DNA of 64,000 nt, from NCBI GenBank assembly GCA_016806645.1, contig JACSYO010002116.1:5935001-5999000 (forward strand). Reading direction: 5' to 3'. This DNA is from Ophiodon elongatus. Its lineage: Eukaryota; Chordata; Actinopteri; Perciformes; Hexagrammidae. The notes below the pieces were generated by a model. It did no database searches. It worked only from the letters and a program-made list of their open reading frames with translations, and was not told where the DNA came from. The position numbers and the translations under genes were made by a program. Shown here in pieces: positions 39,201 to 50,515 of the stretch. Each line of letters begins with the position of its first letter. The stretch's first letter is position 1.

Positions 39201-42200
39201 TTTACGAGTGTCATTAGACACCACCAATGCCTTAGAAAAGGGATGAAGAAGAGATTGTAAGGAGAGAGGGAGACGGGAAGGAAGTAAGAGGAGGTTTGGT
39301 GCAGGTTACAATTATCTTGACTGATTGAATACAATGCAGTGGGCTCTTGGAGGCACAGCTATCACACAATCTTTAAAGCATCAAAGATATGATAATAATT
39401 ACTGTATCCAACTATATATGAGATATTGGATAGTGCAAGCAATTGCTCTTGAAGGATACAAGGCACGGAGCCCACGCAGAGAATGTTGCTTTTCTGATGA
39501 AAGTGATTTTTGACTCATACAGCGGCCTCTTGAGTGGGTGTTGAAAACCACATGTGGGGATTTCTTATGATTTGAACTGGAATGGTGATCTATTTCCTTT
39601 CGGTAACGATGTGTGAGGTAACGTTTGTAGAATGTTGTTACCTTTTTGTACACAGCAGCCGTGATGGCAGTGCGAACCTTCATCCCGAGCACAAAGCAAC
39701 GCTGGAAGTACTGCTGCAGGAATAGAGACTGCAAAATTGCCACCACTAGCAGCAGCACCGCATACAGATACCCTTCCCAGGTATACTTGGATGTATCCTG
39801 AGTGAATGAGACCATTAATCTAGGAGCAGTAAAAAAAAGTTAGTTAATGGAGCAGCTGAACACATGTTACTACGATAGTTCAAGCCTCTAGTGGCAGTTA
39901 TTTATTTTTAAATCATGTAGGCTTTAATATAATATAATCATTTAATTCATTATGAATCCTATTAATTCCTCATAATTTCATCTCCCCTGCCAGACTCTAG
40001 TGCTAATAACTGTTCAAGCTAACCAATGAGTAGTGTATAGTTAAGATGAAAGGGTTAGAACTTTCACAAGGTCATTCATGAAAACAACAATATTACAGGA
40101 GTGAAAGGATGAAGTCAGAACTTGTGCTCAGTTTCCTGTGGCCTTCTAAGCTATGCCAATAGTTCAACATACTTTTGAGAGTTTATTGACGCTGGGTGAA
40201 TGATTGCTGAACAGCAGTAAACAGTAACAGTGCTACTTTGTTGTAACTATGCAGGTTAAGACCTTGTGTTCTGTTCTGTCTATTTTGTTTCTAAGGAGCA
40301 ATGAAATTGTTTTAAAATCACTATCAAAACAATAGCTGCTTAGCTCCTTACAACAGAACTGCAGGACATCCGGGAATATATCTCAGTGGCTGAGAGAAGG
40401 TGTTATTCAAAATTTGACTCACTTTAGGAGTTGAGGACTGACAAAAGCCAGCAGATCCTGCAGAAGTTTGAAGAAGGCAGATTCAAACAGAATCCCTTTA
40501 AAGGTCTTGTAAATGGTGGTAATCAGCCATGAATTGGGGTGGTTATTTTCCTCCTCCTTTTTGTCCTTTATCTTCTTCTTTTCATTTCCTTTTTTTCCCT
40601 TTTCCCCCTAAAGAAAAATAAGGTTTCAACACTGATAGGCTCTACTCAATAACAATAAATCTGGGCCACCTAACAGAGACTCAATGGCCCTAATAAAGAG
40701 TGCAAAAATAATGTGCTGTAGATGTATGTCAAGGGCTTCTCTCTGCACACTCTTACCATCATCAGCACATCCTGACTGACGCCTTTCCCCAGATTGTTGG
40801 AGAGGCCATTTTGAAAGGCCTCCTCCTGGGTTTTGTCTCTGCTCTTATCCCGTTTTGTTTTTAACTTGTTTTGGTGCCGGACCCGAGCAGCACCCAACTC
40901 CGACTGCATGAAATACTGAAAGCGCTGGTTGATGTCACCAGTGCTTTCTGTGTCGTTCAGCTCCCACATGTCCTCCTGAACCAGGGGCTGCTTGTACCCT
41001 TTCACCACCATGCTGAAGAAATAAGGGAAAGTTGGAGGTTGAGGCATACATGTATGAGTGTTTGCTTGGACTCTGAGCATAGCAACTTCTAATTTACCTG
41101 CTAAACCAGTTGAAAGTGATTCTGCTCAAAAAGGCTGCACCTGCCTCAGGATTCTGTGGAGAAAAACAATAAAAGCACTCATTTGGGTTACGTTCAACGC
41201 AGACTGTCTTATGCTGACGGTTCAGTGCTTTATATTTGTTGTATTATGATTCTCGCAGTATCAAATAAAATAGTAACAACTCAAAAATGCCTCCATTTGG
41301 GTGCTACGGTACCTTTTTTACAAGTTCCTCGGCTTCTGGCGGAATATCAGACACAGCAGAGAGAACAAGGGCAATCAATTCCAAGCCAAAGGAAATGTAG
41401 AAAAGACAGAAACGAAGGACATCACTGATTTCTCCCTGTTGGTTACAAATGAGTGTATCAAAGGAGGGTCGGGTGGGGGTGAATGGTGCAAGTGATTTCA
41501 TTCTGCCTGAGTACAAGGATACCAGTATTCTTCTAGCCAGCTTAATGCCCTGCTCCCAACTTGATCTAACATCTCTGCTCATACCAGCCTGAGTGCCTCT
41601 CGTATGAGGGTCTGGAAAGGGAAGACGTCGCACAGAATGAGGAAAAACCAGAAGAGGAAGAGAGTGGCCGAGTCTACTGATCCTTCCCTCCGCCTCACTC
41701 CTTCCTGACACAACAGCAGAAGGATCTAACAAAGAAATGAAGGAAAAAAAAGTCATCTTTCTTATCTTGAGCACCAAATAAATCAATACAAAACCTATTA
41801 TATTTACCCATGTCACTGCGTACAGGACGGGATTTGCGTAGTGTACACCAGGATTTTTCACTGGTGAAACTTTGCTTGGACCGTAATCCTCTCCTAATGT
41901 GACTGCCAGGGCTGCTATGGCTGTCAGAAACAACAGACACACCACAAGCTGGGGGGAGGAAAGACAGTCAAGATTGACAAATGATAAATCACATTAAAGT
42001 CCATATTAAGATTTTTTTTTACTGCAATTGAACTTCTTTGTTGAAAAAACACCATATAACATAACATACCAGCCACAGATTACTACTGCAAGCTGCTGCG
42101 AGTGTTTCTATATACCTAAAAAATGGTGGCGATCTTTAAATGAAAAAATCCAAATGATCTAATTGAGAAAGGAAATAATTGTATCGTTGCCCCTTTGGAC

Positions 42201-44090
42201 CAAGGTTTCATAATCATGGGGTACTTGTTGCTGGTGTTACAAAGCAGCCTCCTCTTCTTTCCTCTCAGGTTGACATTATGAATAGAACGGAGTGCCTTGC
42301 AGGGTGCATTACCTGTTTGCAGATGTAGCGCTTTGACAGGTGTTTTGTGCCCACTTGTGTCCTCCTGCAGAGAGACACCAAGTGTCGCGGGGCACAGATC
42401 CACAGGAACCCCAGGGGGATCCAGACCAGCACCGTCTGCTCGAAACATACTGGGAGGTCGGGGTCTTCTCTATTCAGATATGAAGCATTCTGAGATGTAC
42501 ACACAAACACACACATGCTGACGTCATACAAGGATAACACTTCACTGAATTAATCTCAGAGGAAGGCAAACACAAACACATTCTCATCCGTGTACCCCTT
42601 GAGCTCACACTGCAGAGACCCACAACACCTCCCCGATTAGAAATGGAATCAACGGGGACTCATATTTGATTAAACTCTAAGTCCTTGCTTATGGTATCCG
42701 GAGCAGCATGAGTAATTTGCACTTCCGAAGAATAGAGCAATGGAGAGCTGTGCTAATGGACTAACATGAACATGGAGTGAAAGGAGGTGTGAGCAAAAGA
42801 CCCTGACACAATACAAAAATGCTTTTAAAAGTATTTCAAGCACTTACCTGCTCAACGGGCAACCTATAATAAATAATATTATAATTATTTTTTTTATGTT
42901 ACAAAATTCTTCACAAAGGTAGCTCAACAAAAGAGACAAGTCATAGATCATCATCTTTAAAAGAAACAGGTACAAAAAAAGTATATATATTTATAAAATA
43001 TATTTAAGATCTATTCAATTTAAAACATACTGGGAGTCAATAAAAAGAGAATAAAACCGGAGTGATTTGATCACATCTCTTGGTTCTGGTTTAGATGAAG
43101 GCATGTAAAATGGTCTCTGTGTCTTTACAAGTAAAGATAGATCAGATATTTCTACAATTCTAAAAACATAATTGCTGCTCAAAACTTAAATCACTGTCCA
43201 ACCAGATACCAACAAAAGAAGTGAAAACATGGCTATCACAACTTCCCAGAGCCCAAGGTGATGTCTACAAATGTTTTTTTGTCCCATAAAAAAAGACCCA
43301 AAGATATCCAGTCGAATGAGAAAGAAATGCAGCAAAAAGCTGAAACCGCAGTGTGTCGCATTTCCCTATTTTTTTTTTTACAATACTAAGGATTCAGCAT
43401 TATAGCTCATAAATGTGTCCTTCAGCTGACAAACATGCTGACTCATATCTTACTTAAGAGTCATTACTGGTCAATCACCTGTTCACTGAGCTCACTGTGT
43501 ACAGGGGTGGAAACATATTCAATCTTTCAGATAATAGTTCTTCATTTTTAACTATTATCTGTTACATTCATTGCATGTCTTCATATGTCTCTGAAGGCAA
43601 TCAACCCAAGAACATGAGCACCTGTACAAATAACACAATAAAATTTAATTTTACAACCTTTATTAAGAAGCGTACAGTGCTCATTTGTTTTGAGTGTATC
43701 AACAAGGTTTATAATTGGTATTTTGTAATACCATATTAGAAACAAAATAAACAGGAAAAAAATACAAAGAAAGTTAGTACTTATCAGAGATTTAGTATTA
43801 TATTAAAGTGCACAGGCGTTATTGTGTCCATCCCCTGTATTTCTCCAGTTACATTTAAATGAATTCACTCCAAAAGCCAATAATAATAATAAGTATCTGC
43901 ATCAAATGTTTCCCACGTTTTTCACTGTTTTTCTTCTTTTACACATAAAGTGTCAACTGGGATGATCTGGAGGCCACAACGAAACTATTTCCTCCAACCC
44001 CAACTGTCTCCCTTAAGCTACATTAACCCCGGCTGTTGAACTCACCCAAAAGATGGACCCACAGTATTCCTCCAGGGCTGCTGCACACAT
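23593..44090 (-). CDS. abcc2: Multidrug resistance-associated protein 2 (ABC transporter C2)
   Basis: MRP2 is the apical (canalicular) ATP-driven exporter of glutathione, glucuronide and sulfate conjugates. I joined 32 exons in phase to 1569 residues (human 1545, also 32 exons): 44046-44090, 42313-42489, 41808-41948, 41585-41725, 41313-41435, 41098-41153, 40757-41012, 40423-40607, 39642-39819, 38976-39230, 38464-38529, 37996-38133, 37767-37913, 37605-37689, 37403-37469, 37150-37276, 36438-36614, 34885-35052, 34491-34674, 34192-34327, 33834-33936, 33514-33733, 31765-31919, 30291-30446, 29936-30135, 29423-29549, 29183-29284, 28855-28998, 27609-27767, 27360-27526, 26494-26688 and 23593-23722. 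TMD0 is present (FEQTVLVWIPLGFLW). NBD1 has Walker A GAVGSGKS (702-709), LSGGQ (792-796) and Walker B LLDDP with Asp in place of the catalytic Glu, as in all MRPs. NBD2 has GRTGAGKS (1358-1365), LSVGQ and LILDEA. The C terminus TTVL fits a class I PDZ ligand. ABCC2 is favoured over other ABCCs by the cutc-cox15 neighbours and whole-length similarity. Confidence 0.97.
24050..24385. repeat. Palindrome-rich MITE-like repeat, copy A
   Basis: The segment GCAATTATGAAACATGAT, TTGACCTTATAAGTCATGAT and TTTTAATGTGTTTTATGAAT recurs in inverted orientation at 30535-30690 (there TGACTTATGAGGTCAAGTAT). A (TAT)n run interrupts it near 24163-24192. No coding capacity was seen. Confidence 0.5.
24390..24615 (-). 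repeat. SINE-like repeat, inverted copy
   Basis: The reverse strand carries the fish SINE core GACACTTAACCCCAAATTGC, also present at 8575-8600, with a CATCAGGAGTAGC block and an AGCGCTTTACTTTT end on the plus strand. It is a degenerate copy in the last abcc2 intron, and its 5' half is unclear. Confidence 0.5.
24930..25200 (+). mobile_element. Decayed LINE fragment with RNase H remnant
   Basis: On the plus strand around 25017-25130, frames broken by indels read IKMGIEVQFCWIPAH, then KGKE, then EQLAKTALK. This matches the end of the RNase H domain of fish LINEs (FxWVPAHxGxxGNExADxLAK). The conserved His is present, but the frame shifts twice, so it is a fossil. Confidence 0.5.
27100..27180 (+). 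mobile_element. LINE 3' tail
   Basis: CTAATTTCCCTGCAGGACAATAAAGTATATCTTATCTTATCTTA is the characteristic 3' end with short tandem tail of fish L2/Rex-like LINEs. Almost all of the element is missing. It lies in an abcc2 intron. Confidence 0.55.
27218..27270. repeat. (TG)n microsatellite
   Basis: A perfect TG dinucleotide repeat of about 25 units, in the abcc2 intron between the exons at 26494-26688 and 27360-27526. Confidence 0.95.
30520..31335. repeat. Palindrome-rich foldback element in abcc2 intron 23
   Basis: The ends carry ATAATGCATTA motifs (near 30522 and 31308). Internally, GTGGTCATTGGGTGCTT at 30829-30845 is repeated inverted as AAGCACCCAATGACCAC at 31269-31285. The left part is related to the repeat at 24050-24385. 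No long open frame is present. It looks like a non-autonomous DNA transposon or nested copies of one. Confidence 0.55.
33050..33195 (+). repeat. Interspersed teleost repeat, copy 2
   Basis: AACAGTTAGCCTGGCTCTGTCCAAAG and then CACCTTTATAGCTCACCAAT, TGTATAATCTGTACACAAAC and ACTGTAAAAATGGCAAGTTG match the order of blocks in the copies at 23080 and 57355. This copy is 3'-truncated. Confidence 0.65.
35440..36175 (+). mobile_element. Degenerate LINE ORF2 fragment (endonuclease to RT start)
   Basis: On the plus strand, frames interrupted by small indels read GNFNIHVCWPSQTFITDFMNT, then LESFNLTQ, then KTKDICVSNHKVV (end of the endonuclease domain; GDFNIH and SDHK motifs altered). HFNLEELVSLFNHTCQIVLDL and SKPWLNKSTQELKRDRTREER follow (linker before reverse transcriptase). 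At least two frame breaks show it is dead. It lies antisense in the abcc2 intron between 35053 and 36437. Confidence 0.7.
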
Positions 44091-47000
44091 GGTCCACACT
44101 GATTGCTTCAGTCGCCTTCAGATGAGTAGACAATCAGACGCCTCTCACCAGCTGCTGTTGAGCTCGGCTCAAACGCTCTTTCTCTCTCCCCTGTCCACCG
44201 ACACTCTACAGACAATTACAGGACGTGACTCTGTGGGACTTTGAGCCATGAGGCTTTTAAGCAGAAACCAAACCTTGTGGCCTCATTGTGCAGAGAAAAG
44301 AAGAGCTGGATTAATTTAAAGAGCAGATGGGTGGATGCCCAACTTGCGTCTTAATTTCTTTCTTTTGAGGCAGAAGATCTGAAGGGTTTTCCTCTGCCAG
44401 TACTCGCTTACTGTCTGGAAGAGGCACACGCACATGCAGTCGACCCAAGTGGAGAATGAATATCTCGAAAACTGTAGTCAGAGTCATTCAAGAAAATCCT
44501 GCCTTGACCAGCCCACAGACACTCCTCAACGCTCTAATTTGTCTAAAGTTCAACATGGCTGCATGTAAGAGAAAAAGAGAAAAAGAGAGAGAGAGAGAGA
44601 GAGGGGAACTTGCATAAGTATTGCTGTGCTGTTTTTCCTTGTGTAAAAGGGGGAAGGGCCCACCCAAAAAGGGAATGTTTTTAGGGAAGGGGAGGGAGTG
44701 GGGCTCATTAGACCCCTTTTCCTGTTTCCACTTATACTCTGCTTGCTTACTTTCTCTTGACACGGAGCTATTTTTAAGTCACATCAGATTAGTTTCAGGC
44801 AATCATGCATTTGAATCAGTGACAGCACATGACCAAAAAACACAGTTTTGTGCTACTGTGTAAAAGCAGCGGGTAAGTTCAACACAAACCACTGAAAAAA
44901 AAAGGATTGCTGTTGGTGTGTATGTGTAAGTCTGTCTGCCTTGAAAGAGGAAGATGAACACATGACACAAAAATGTATCACCAGTACTGTTTTGTTGTAG
45001 TTGTGATCCGTGTGTGCGTGCCATCCAGCCTCATAAGATGTAAACAGAGATGATACAACCACTTCAGCGTGTTCTCAGCTTCACAAACTAATTTAATGAA
45101 AACAGAGCTGATAAACAACTTGGTAAACATGATTATATTGTTATAGTTAGTGTCAACAAGTAAAAACTTGCCTAAATTGTAATGGAGTGAAATTAATACT
45201 CAGCCTGTCCAGGGCAGATTTGTTGTATAGTAATTAATTTACATTGCTGCAAATACAACTTTTATTAGCACCAAAGAGTGTCAAGTCTTTCAAGGACCAT
45301 GGCAATCTATAAAACAGAATACTTGGACATAATGGCGGTTAATAATTATATTTTGATAAAATCCACATAATAATATGGCTGACTCATTGCCTGGATAGCC
45401 AGCAAACCATAGAGCCCCAATGATAGCCACTGTCACGTGTTGACAACCCATGTGTATTTGAAGAGCGTTGTAACTGAACCTGATAACAACGATAACAAAG
45501 TCTGAATACTTGTTGCACAATAGTGAAGTGCAGGTACTTTATTAACAGGGACTTTCATTAAAGCTGGAGAAGCTGTGTTAAAGGGGAGAAGGCAAACACC
45601 GGACACAGCTTCAAGAGGAGGTAGGGCGGTTAGAGTAGAAACATGCAATTAGAATTTTTACAAAATGGCAAAAATAACTATTAATAATTTATATTATGTT
45701 AATATAATAACTGATAGCAATTTGAAACCAGAGATGTGTAAAAACACTTGATTGAAAGCTGTTTCTTATCCAGCTTGAGAAGCTTAGTTTCAGACATTTT
45801 AGCATGGTAACCTGTATAGAAGAGGCAAAGGTCCCCTTAAGGAAAATACAGAATAGGCTAAGACTAGAGATGAACCAGTTAGGCAATAAGCAGAAGATTA
45901 ATCGACAACAATTTGTGTATGTAACTTTAGAAGCGAAATGTTTCAGTTTCTCAATTGTGAATATTTGCTTGTTTTCTCAGTCTTCTATAAATTGAATATC
46001 TGTGGACTGTTGACCTAACACAACATGAAATTTGGATATGCAACCTTGGGCTCTGTGTTTTTTTCTTTAAACTTAAACTCAAATATTAAACATCAAACTC
46101 ATGTGCTTGTTTCTGCTCTCAAACCAGACGCCCACAGGGGATATATACCTAAAGACACATCACAATTTATAGGCTGAGTTTGATTCTTATAAACTTTAAC
46201 TATAATTTTCAATCTATTCATATTTATTCTAATGTGGATATATTAGGTGTATGTTAAGAAGAGAGTAGACAAATGAATGAAACTGGTTTTCAACTAAATG
46301 AATTAGAGACCGTTCATCATTAACACAGAACTACAATGCTGTCATAAATTTGTAGTAAATAATTGAAAGATAGAAGACGTAATGAGATATTACTGTGTGC
46401 TAGTATAACATCATAAGTAAGTTTAGTGAAGTAACTGGATAACTTTGCTCCAATATACATCAGTCCAAGTTCCAATTTTTCTTAGTCATTCAGATGACTC
46501 CGCAAACTTGGTTCTTGAAACAACCACGGGATATTTATTTGTATGGGATCAAAGGCTCTTCAGAGTGTCTTGTGTTTCACTATATAGTAACATGTCACTA
46601 GGCTGCATAGTTTACAGCACATAGTTGTAAAGCCACATAAGTCTGTAGTGTTGAAAATTACGTGTTATTTTTGTTGTTTTACAAAGAATAGCAAGGCAAA
46701 TTGACATTTGTGACGTATAATAATTGTAAGAAATAATAATTGTATTCAAATGAGATCTAAATGATGGTATAAAACTGTTTATTATGACATGGTGTCATAC
46801 TATGCCTTCGCCATGTCAGTGCCCTATTGATTGTCTAATTGATCTGCCCCATTGTTGAATGACATCACAGATTCACTGATACTCAAATTTGTTTTACGTT
46901 GGTACAGCGTGCTTAGATATTAGTGAACATGAAGATAGCAACATGACTCTCAACCTCTTAAAACTCATGAACAATACTTAAAACTAGTCTAGTATGGCAT

Positions 47001-47585
47001 ATTTATATAACTAACTAATAAGAGACTGATTTTAATTGCAGGAGACATTTGACAACATTGGCAATAAACATAAGTGAATGGAATTGTTCAATTATTTGGG
47101 ACTTTAATTGAATTCTGAGCAAACTCACAATGTTTCTGTCCTTGTGTTTAAAAAAAAAAAAAAAAAAAAAAAGTACAGAAGGTCACAACTTTGCATTATC
47201 TTAAACTGAATAGTACTGTACATAAATATAGATCACCTACATGGCAGTTTGAAAACATACTATTCTGAAAACAGCAGCAGCACCATTTTATTACAATTTT
47301 TCTGAGGCAACATACAGGTGTACAGTAAAAGATGTAAATTGTTCATCACTCTGCACTGTGCGATACCTTGACTGCATATCCCAGAAGGCTATGAGGCTTT
47401 CCCTGAACTTTAACTTTACAAGGACTGTTTGATCAGGGATTTGTTTTGTAAAAAGGTGAAAAAGTTCCAAAATGTCTACTTATTCTGGGCTTTAGCGAAA
47501 ATAAACATTGACATATCCGTATAATTACTAATGATCACTTTTGAGGTACCCGTTTTGTTATCTGTCATGATTGTGCAGAACCCAT
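44091..47585. other. Intergenic DNA between abcc2 5' end and cutc 3' end
   Basis: No coding exon was recognised in this 3.5 kb. The abcc2 promoter and 5' UTR must lie at its left. (GA)n at 44577-44602 and poly-A at 47149-47173 are present. On the minus strand an AATAAA (TTTATT at 47287-47292) lies about 295 bases after the cutc stop codon and is a candidate polyadenylation signal. 45000-47000 is AT-rich without recognisable features. Confidence 0.5.
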
Positions 47586-49886
47586 TCACAAGGTATTTCT
47601 GGCTATTGCATTGAGAGTGCGGACCTTGCTCACATCTGCCACCTTCAGACTGTACTCTGATGCTGAGAAAGCAGCTCCCATCGTCACACAGGTGTTCCTG
47701 CACATGGAAACATTACACAGACAGCAACAACAAACTTTAAGTTTTTTTATTCCTTGCAGTTGCAAGAAATCTTGTAATGTATGTAAGGATGGGAAAAATG
47801 ATTCATACCTGAACTTCATGGCAGAATCCCTACCGGAGCGGGCTGAGCAGTGAAACTCTTGAGCCCCCGTGCCCTCTAAAATTCTCTGCAGGTTCCTCTC
47901 AGTGATACCTCCTCCTGTTTTAAAAGAAATAATTAAACAATAAAAAAAAAAAAAAAAAGAGAACACATTTAACAGGAAAAAAGCAAAAGTACAAACCTGG
48001 CATGATGGCAATTCTCCCTTTAGCCTGTTGAGTGGAAGTAAAGATGGAGAATGGGACATAAGAATGGTAGAAAGAGAGATACACAAGATTCTCATCTACA
48101 CAGACAAATAGCCTTGCCATGTATGTGTACATATAATTTATACATACCTGATCAATGAGCTGTTTAATGAGAGGGAGTCCCTCCAAAGCAGAGTTGTCAC
48201 AGCCACTTGTCAAAAGACGCTGGAACCCTAATGATACCAGAGTCTCCAGGGCAACCGCTGGGTCATGAACCATGTCAAAAGCTGCAGTAAGATCGTAATA
48301 TCAGTATAAAAACATGAGCTCATAAGTCTTTGGAGGCACTAATGAATCCCTCTAAAGAGCTTTGTGATAGCTTTTCTCCTGTAGACGCTGGCAGCTGCAT
48401 GGACTTTCAAAAGCTTTAAATCTACATTTGATTTAAAAGGAGTGTTACCTCGGTGGAAGGTGACAGGCAAAGGTTGAGCAGCAGCTGGAAAGCAAAAAAT
48501 GACAATCAGAAAAAAACATGGCATGATACAAAACTTCAAACAGCATGTGTTTGTTGCAGTACAAAAACATTCTGAATATTTTACCTCTTTTTGTAAGCCT
48601 ACACACTAATTCACTTTCTGTAGATTATTGCTACAATATTTTTCTCTTTCTCTGGATTCAATTTAAGGGGCCCAGTGCGGCAACTTTCCTACATATACTG
48701 TAGACGCCTACAACTCGAAAAGCTAAATGGAATACAGCCATCGTTAATATTATTAATCACACCTCTGCCTTTCCCACTATAACGTGTCAAAATGTCAGCT
48801 GGCTATGTTGAGGACAAATGTAATTTATATAGTGCCACATGTATAATGCCCTAAGGGGTACACTATTTGAAAACAATATAAATAAACATAAAGACTGGTC
48901 CTTTGTTTTGCTTATGTGAAGGTAATATTTTGAAATGGCATTTTAGTGAGGTTTTTGATTTGACAAGATTTAAAAAAAGAACATGGCGGCACTAAGGACA
49001 TTTCTGCTATGTAAACTGGATCATTAGTGGAACTGAAGAGGCTAAAACCCCAGCAACACTTGTACAGTTCCAAAAAAGAAGCAAAGTGGGTGTTTCTGGC
49101 CCAACTTCACCTACTTTCAAGGTGACCAATAGTCTGAGAAACTAAAGTTGTTCTTTATACTACATCATGTGCCTTGCAGGACTAGAGATGAGATCAGGTG
49201 CACAGGCAGACAATACCTAGAAACTCCAAACAGAGCTCCGTGTCCACCCGTCCATCCTCTGTCAGGGCTCCCAGCACTAGTCCGTCGGCCCTGTGCTTCT
49301 TCATCAGCTCTATGTCCTTCTTCATCACCTCCACTTCCTGGTCAGAGTACAGGAAGTCCCCCCCACGAGGCCGGATCATCACGTAGACTGGGATTTTGAC
49401 ATACTGCTTCACTACCTGCAGCAGACCTGCGGCAAAGCAATGAATGAAGGCATATGTGATTGTATGTGCTTGTCTGGTCTCAGCAGTTACTCAAGAGTTT
49501 AAGGTTTATGGAGAAAAATGAACTGAGCTGACCTTGACTGGGAGTGAGTCCTCCCTCCAGAAGACTAGAACACAGTTCAAGTCGACCTGCACCTGTAAAG
49601 ATAAACAAACGCTCAGACAGCACCTATGTACCTTTATGGTCTGTGACCTTTGAAATTAAATAACATGCTAATTTAATACTCAGCACTGAGTACAGACAAT
49701 ACTAATTGTATGATTGACTGCAACCTCTCTATGTACTCCTCTCATTTGTTACCTCTTCAGCAGGTAAAGTGAGTTTAATAAACAATGCACCATGACGTTC
49801 ACTACACGTTACCAACCTCCTCGTTCAGCGTTGACAGCAGACTCCACGGAGTCCACACACGCCTCCATTAAAAAGCTCTCTGCCAT
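47586..49886 (-). CDS. cutc: Copper homeostasis protein CutC
   Basis: CUTC is a conserved TIM-barrel protein linked to copper handling; in humans it binds Cu(I), but its reaction is unclear. Eight exons join in phase: 49817-49886, 49533-49592, 49217-49426, 48449-48484, 48148-48281, 47997-48024, 47809-47914 and 47586-47697, giving 251 residues. Recognisable blocks in order are MEACVDSVESAVNAERGGAGRLELCS, YVMIRPRGGDFLYSDQE, GLVLGALTEDG, QPLPVTFHRAFDM, LLTSGCDNSALEG, MPGGGITERNLQRIL, EFHCSARS and EYSLKVADVSKVRTLNAI. The human protein is 273 residues, with the difference in the poorly conserved N terminus. I chose the Met at 49886; the in-frame Met at 49866 is also possible. abcc2 lies downstream on the same strand and cox15 is head-to-head, exactly as in human. 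Confidence 0.95.
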
Positions 49887-50515
49887 CCTGACAGCCTGGA
49901 CAGTGAGACAAGACAGTCAGGAGCACAACGAGATTCATCGTGAAAGTGTAAAAATAGACTAAACACAATACACAATCCTTCAGCTAAAAGAAAGAAACAA
50001 CAACTACCTGTCTAATCCACTTCCTATCGATTCATGGGACCCTGTCACTCAATAGGAAGCGATATGCAGTCAGTACATGTTGTTTGGGGGACTGGCTTCA
50101 GCTCTCACTATCGGCTAAACCCAGTCAGCGTTTCCCGGTTAGTTGAATTTCAAACACGAGGTCTGGCGGGTGGGCGGTGCTACGCTACAGGGCTGGAAGG
50201 AGCTGACCGCTCGCGCGGGATACGCTGAGACACAAAACATGCACCAACCACTTGGAAGTCCCGTCTCTCGATAATAACGTTTAGAAAATAGAGTAATACA
50301 TATTTATGTTATTTTTGATGGGTGTCGTGTTTTAAATAAAAACACAAATTAATATATATATATATATATATATATTTGTTCGTCAGTTTGTTGTGACGTC
50401 ATGAGGTCAGAGTTGAACTGTTGGTTAGGAAACATGCTTTTGTAACCATCACTAACATCCCGCCCCTGGCTAACGTAACTGCTTCATTTTGTGCTGCAGC
50501 ACAGCGACCTCCAAC
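49887..50515. promoter_or_regulatory. Divergent cutc/cox15 promoter
   Basis: The 629 bp between the two start codons must drive cutc leftwards and cox15 rightwards. A perfect cyclic-AMP response element TGACGTCA lies at 50394-50401, about 115 bases before the cox15 ATG, followed by a nuclear-receptor half-site AGGTCA (50404-50409). A (TA)n tract occupies 50352-50375. Further CRE-like motifs lie in cox15 intron 1 (TGACGTCA 50845-50852 and GACGTCA near 50871). No TATA box is evident. Confidence 0.6.
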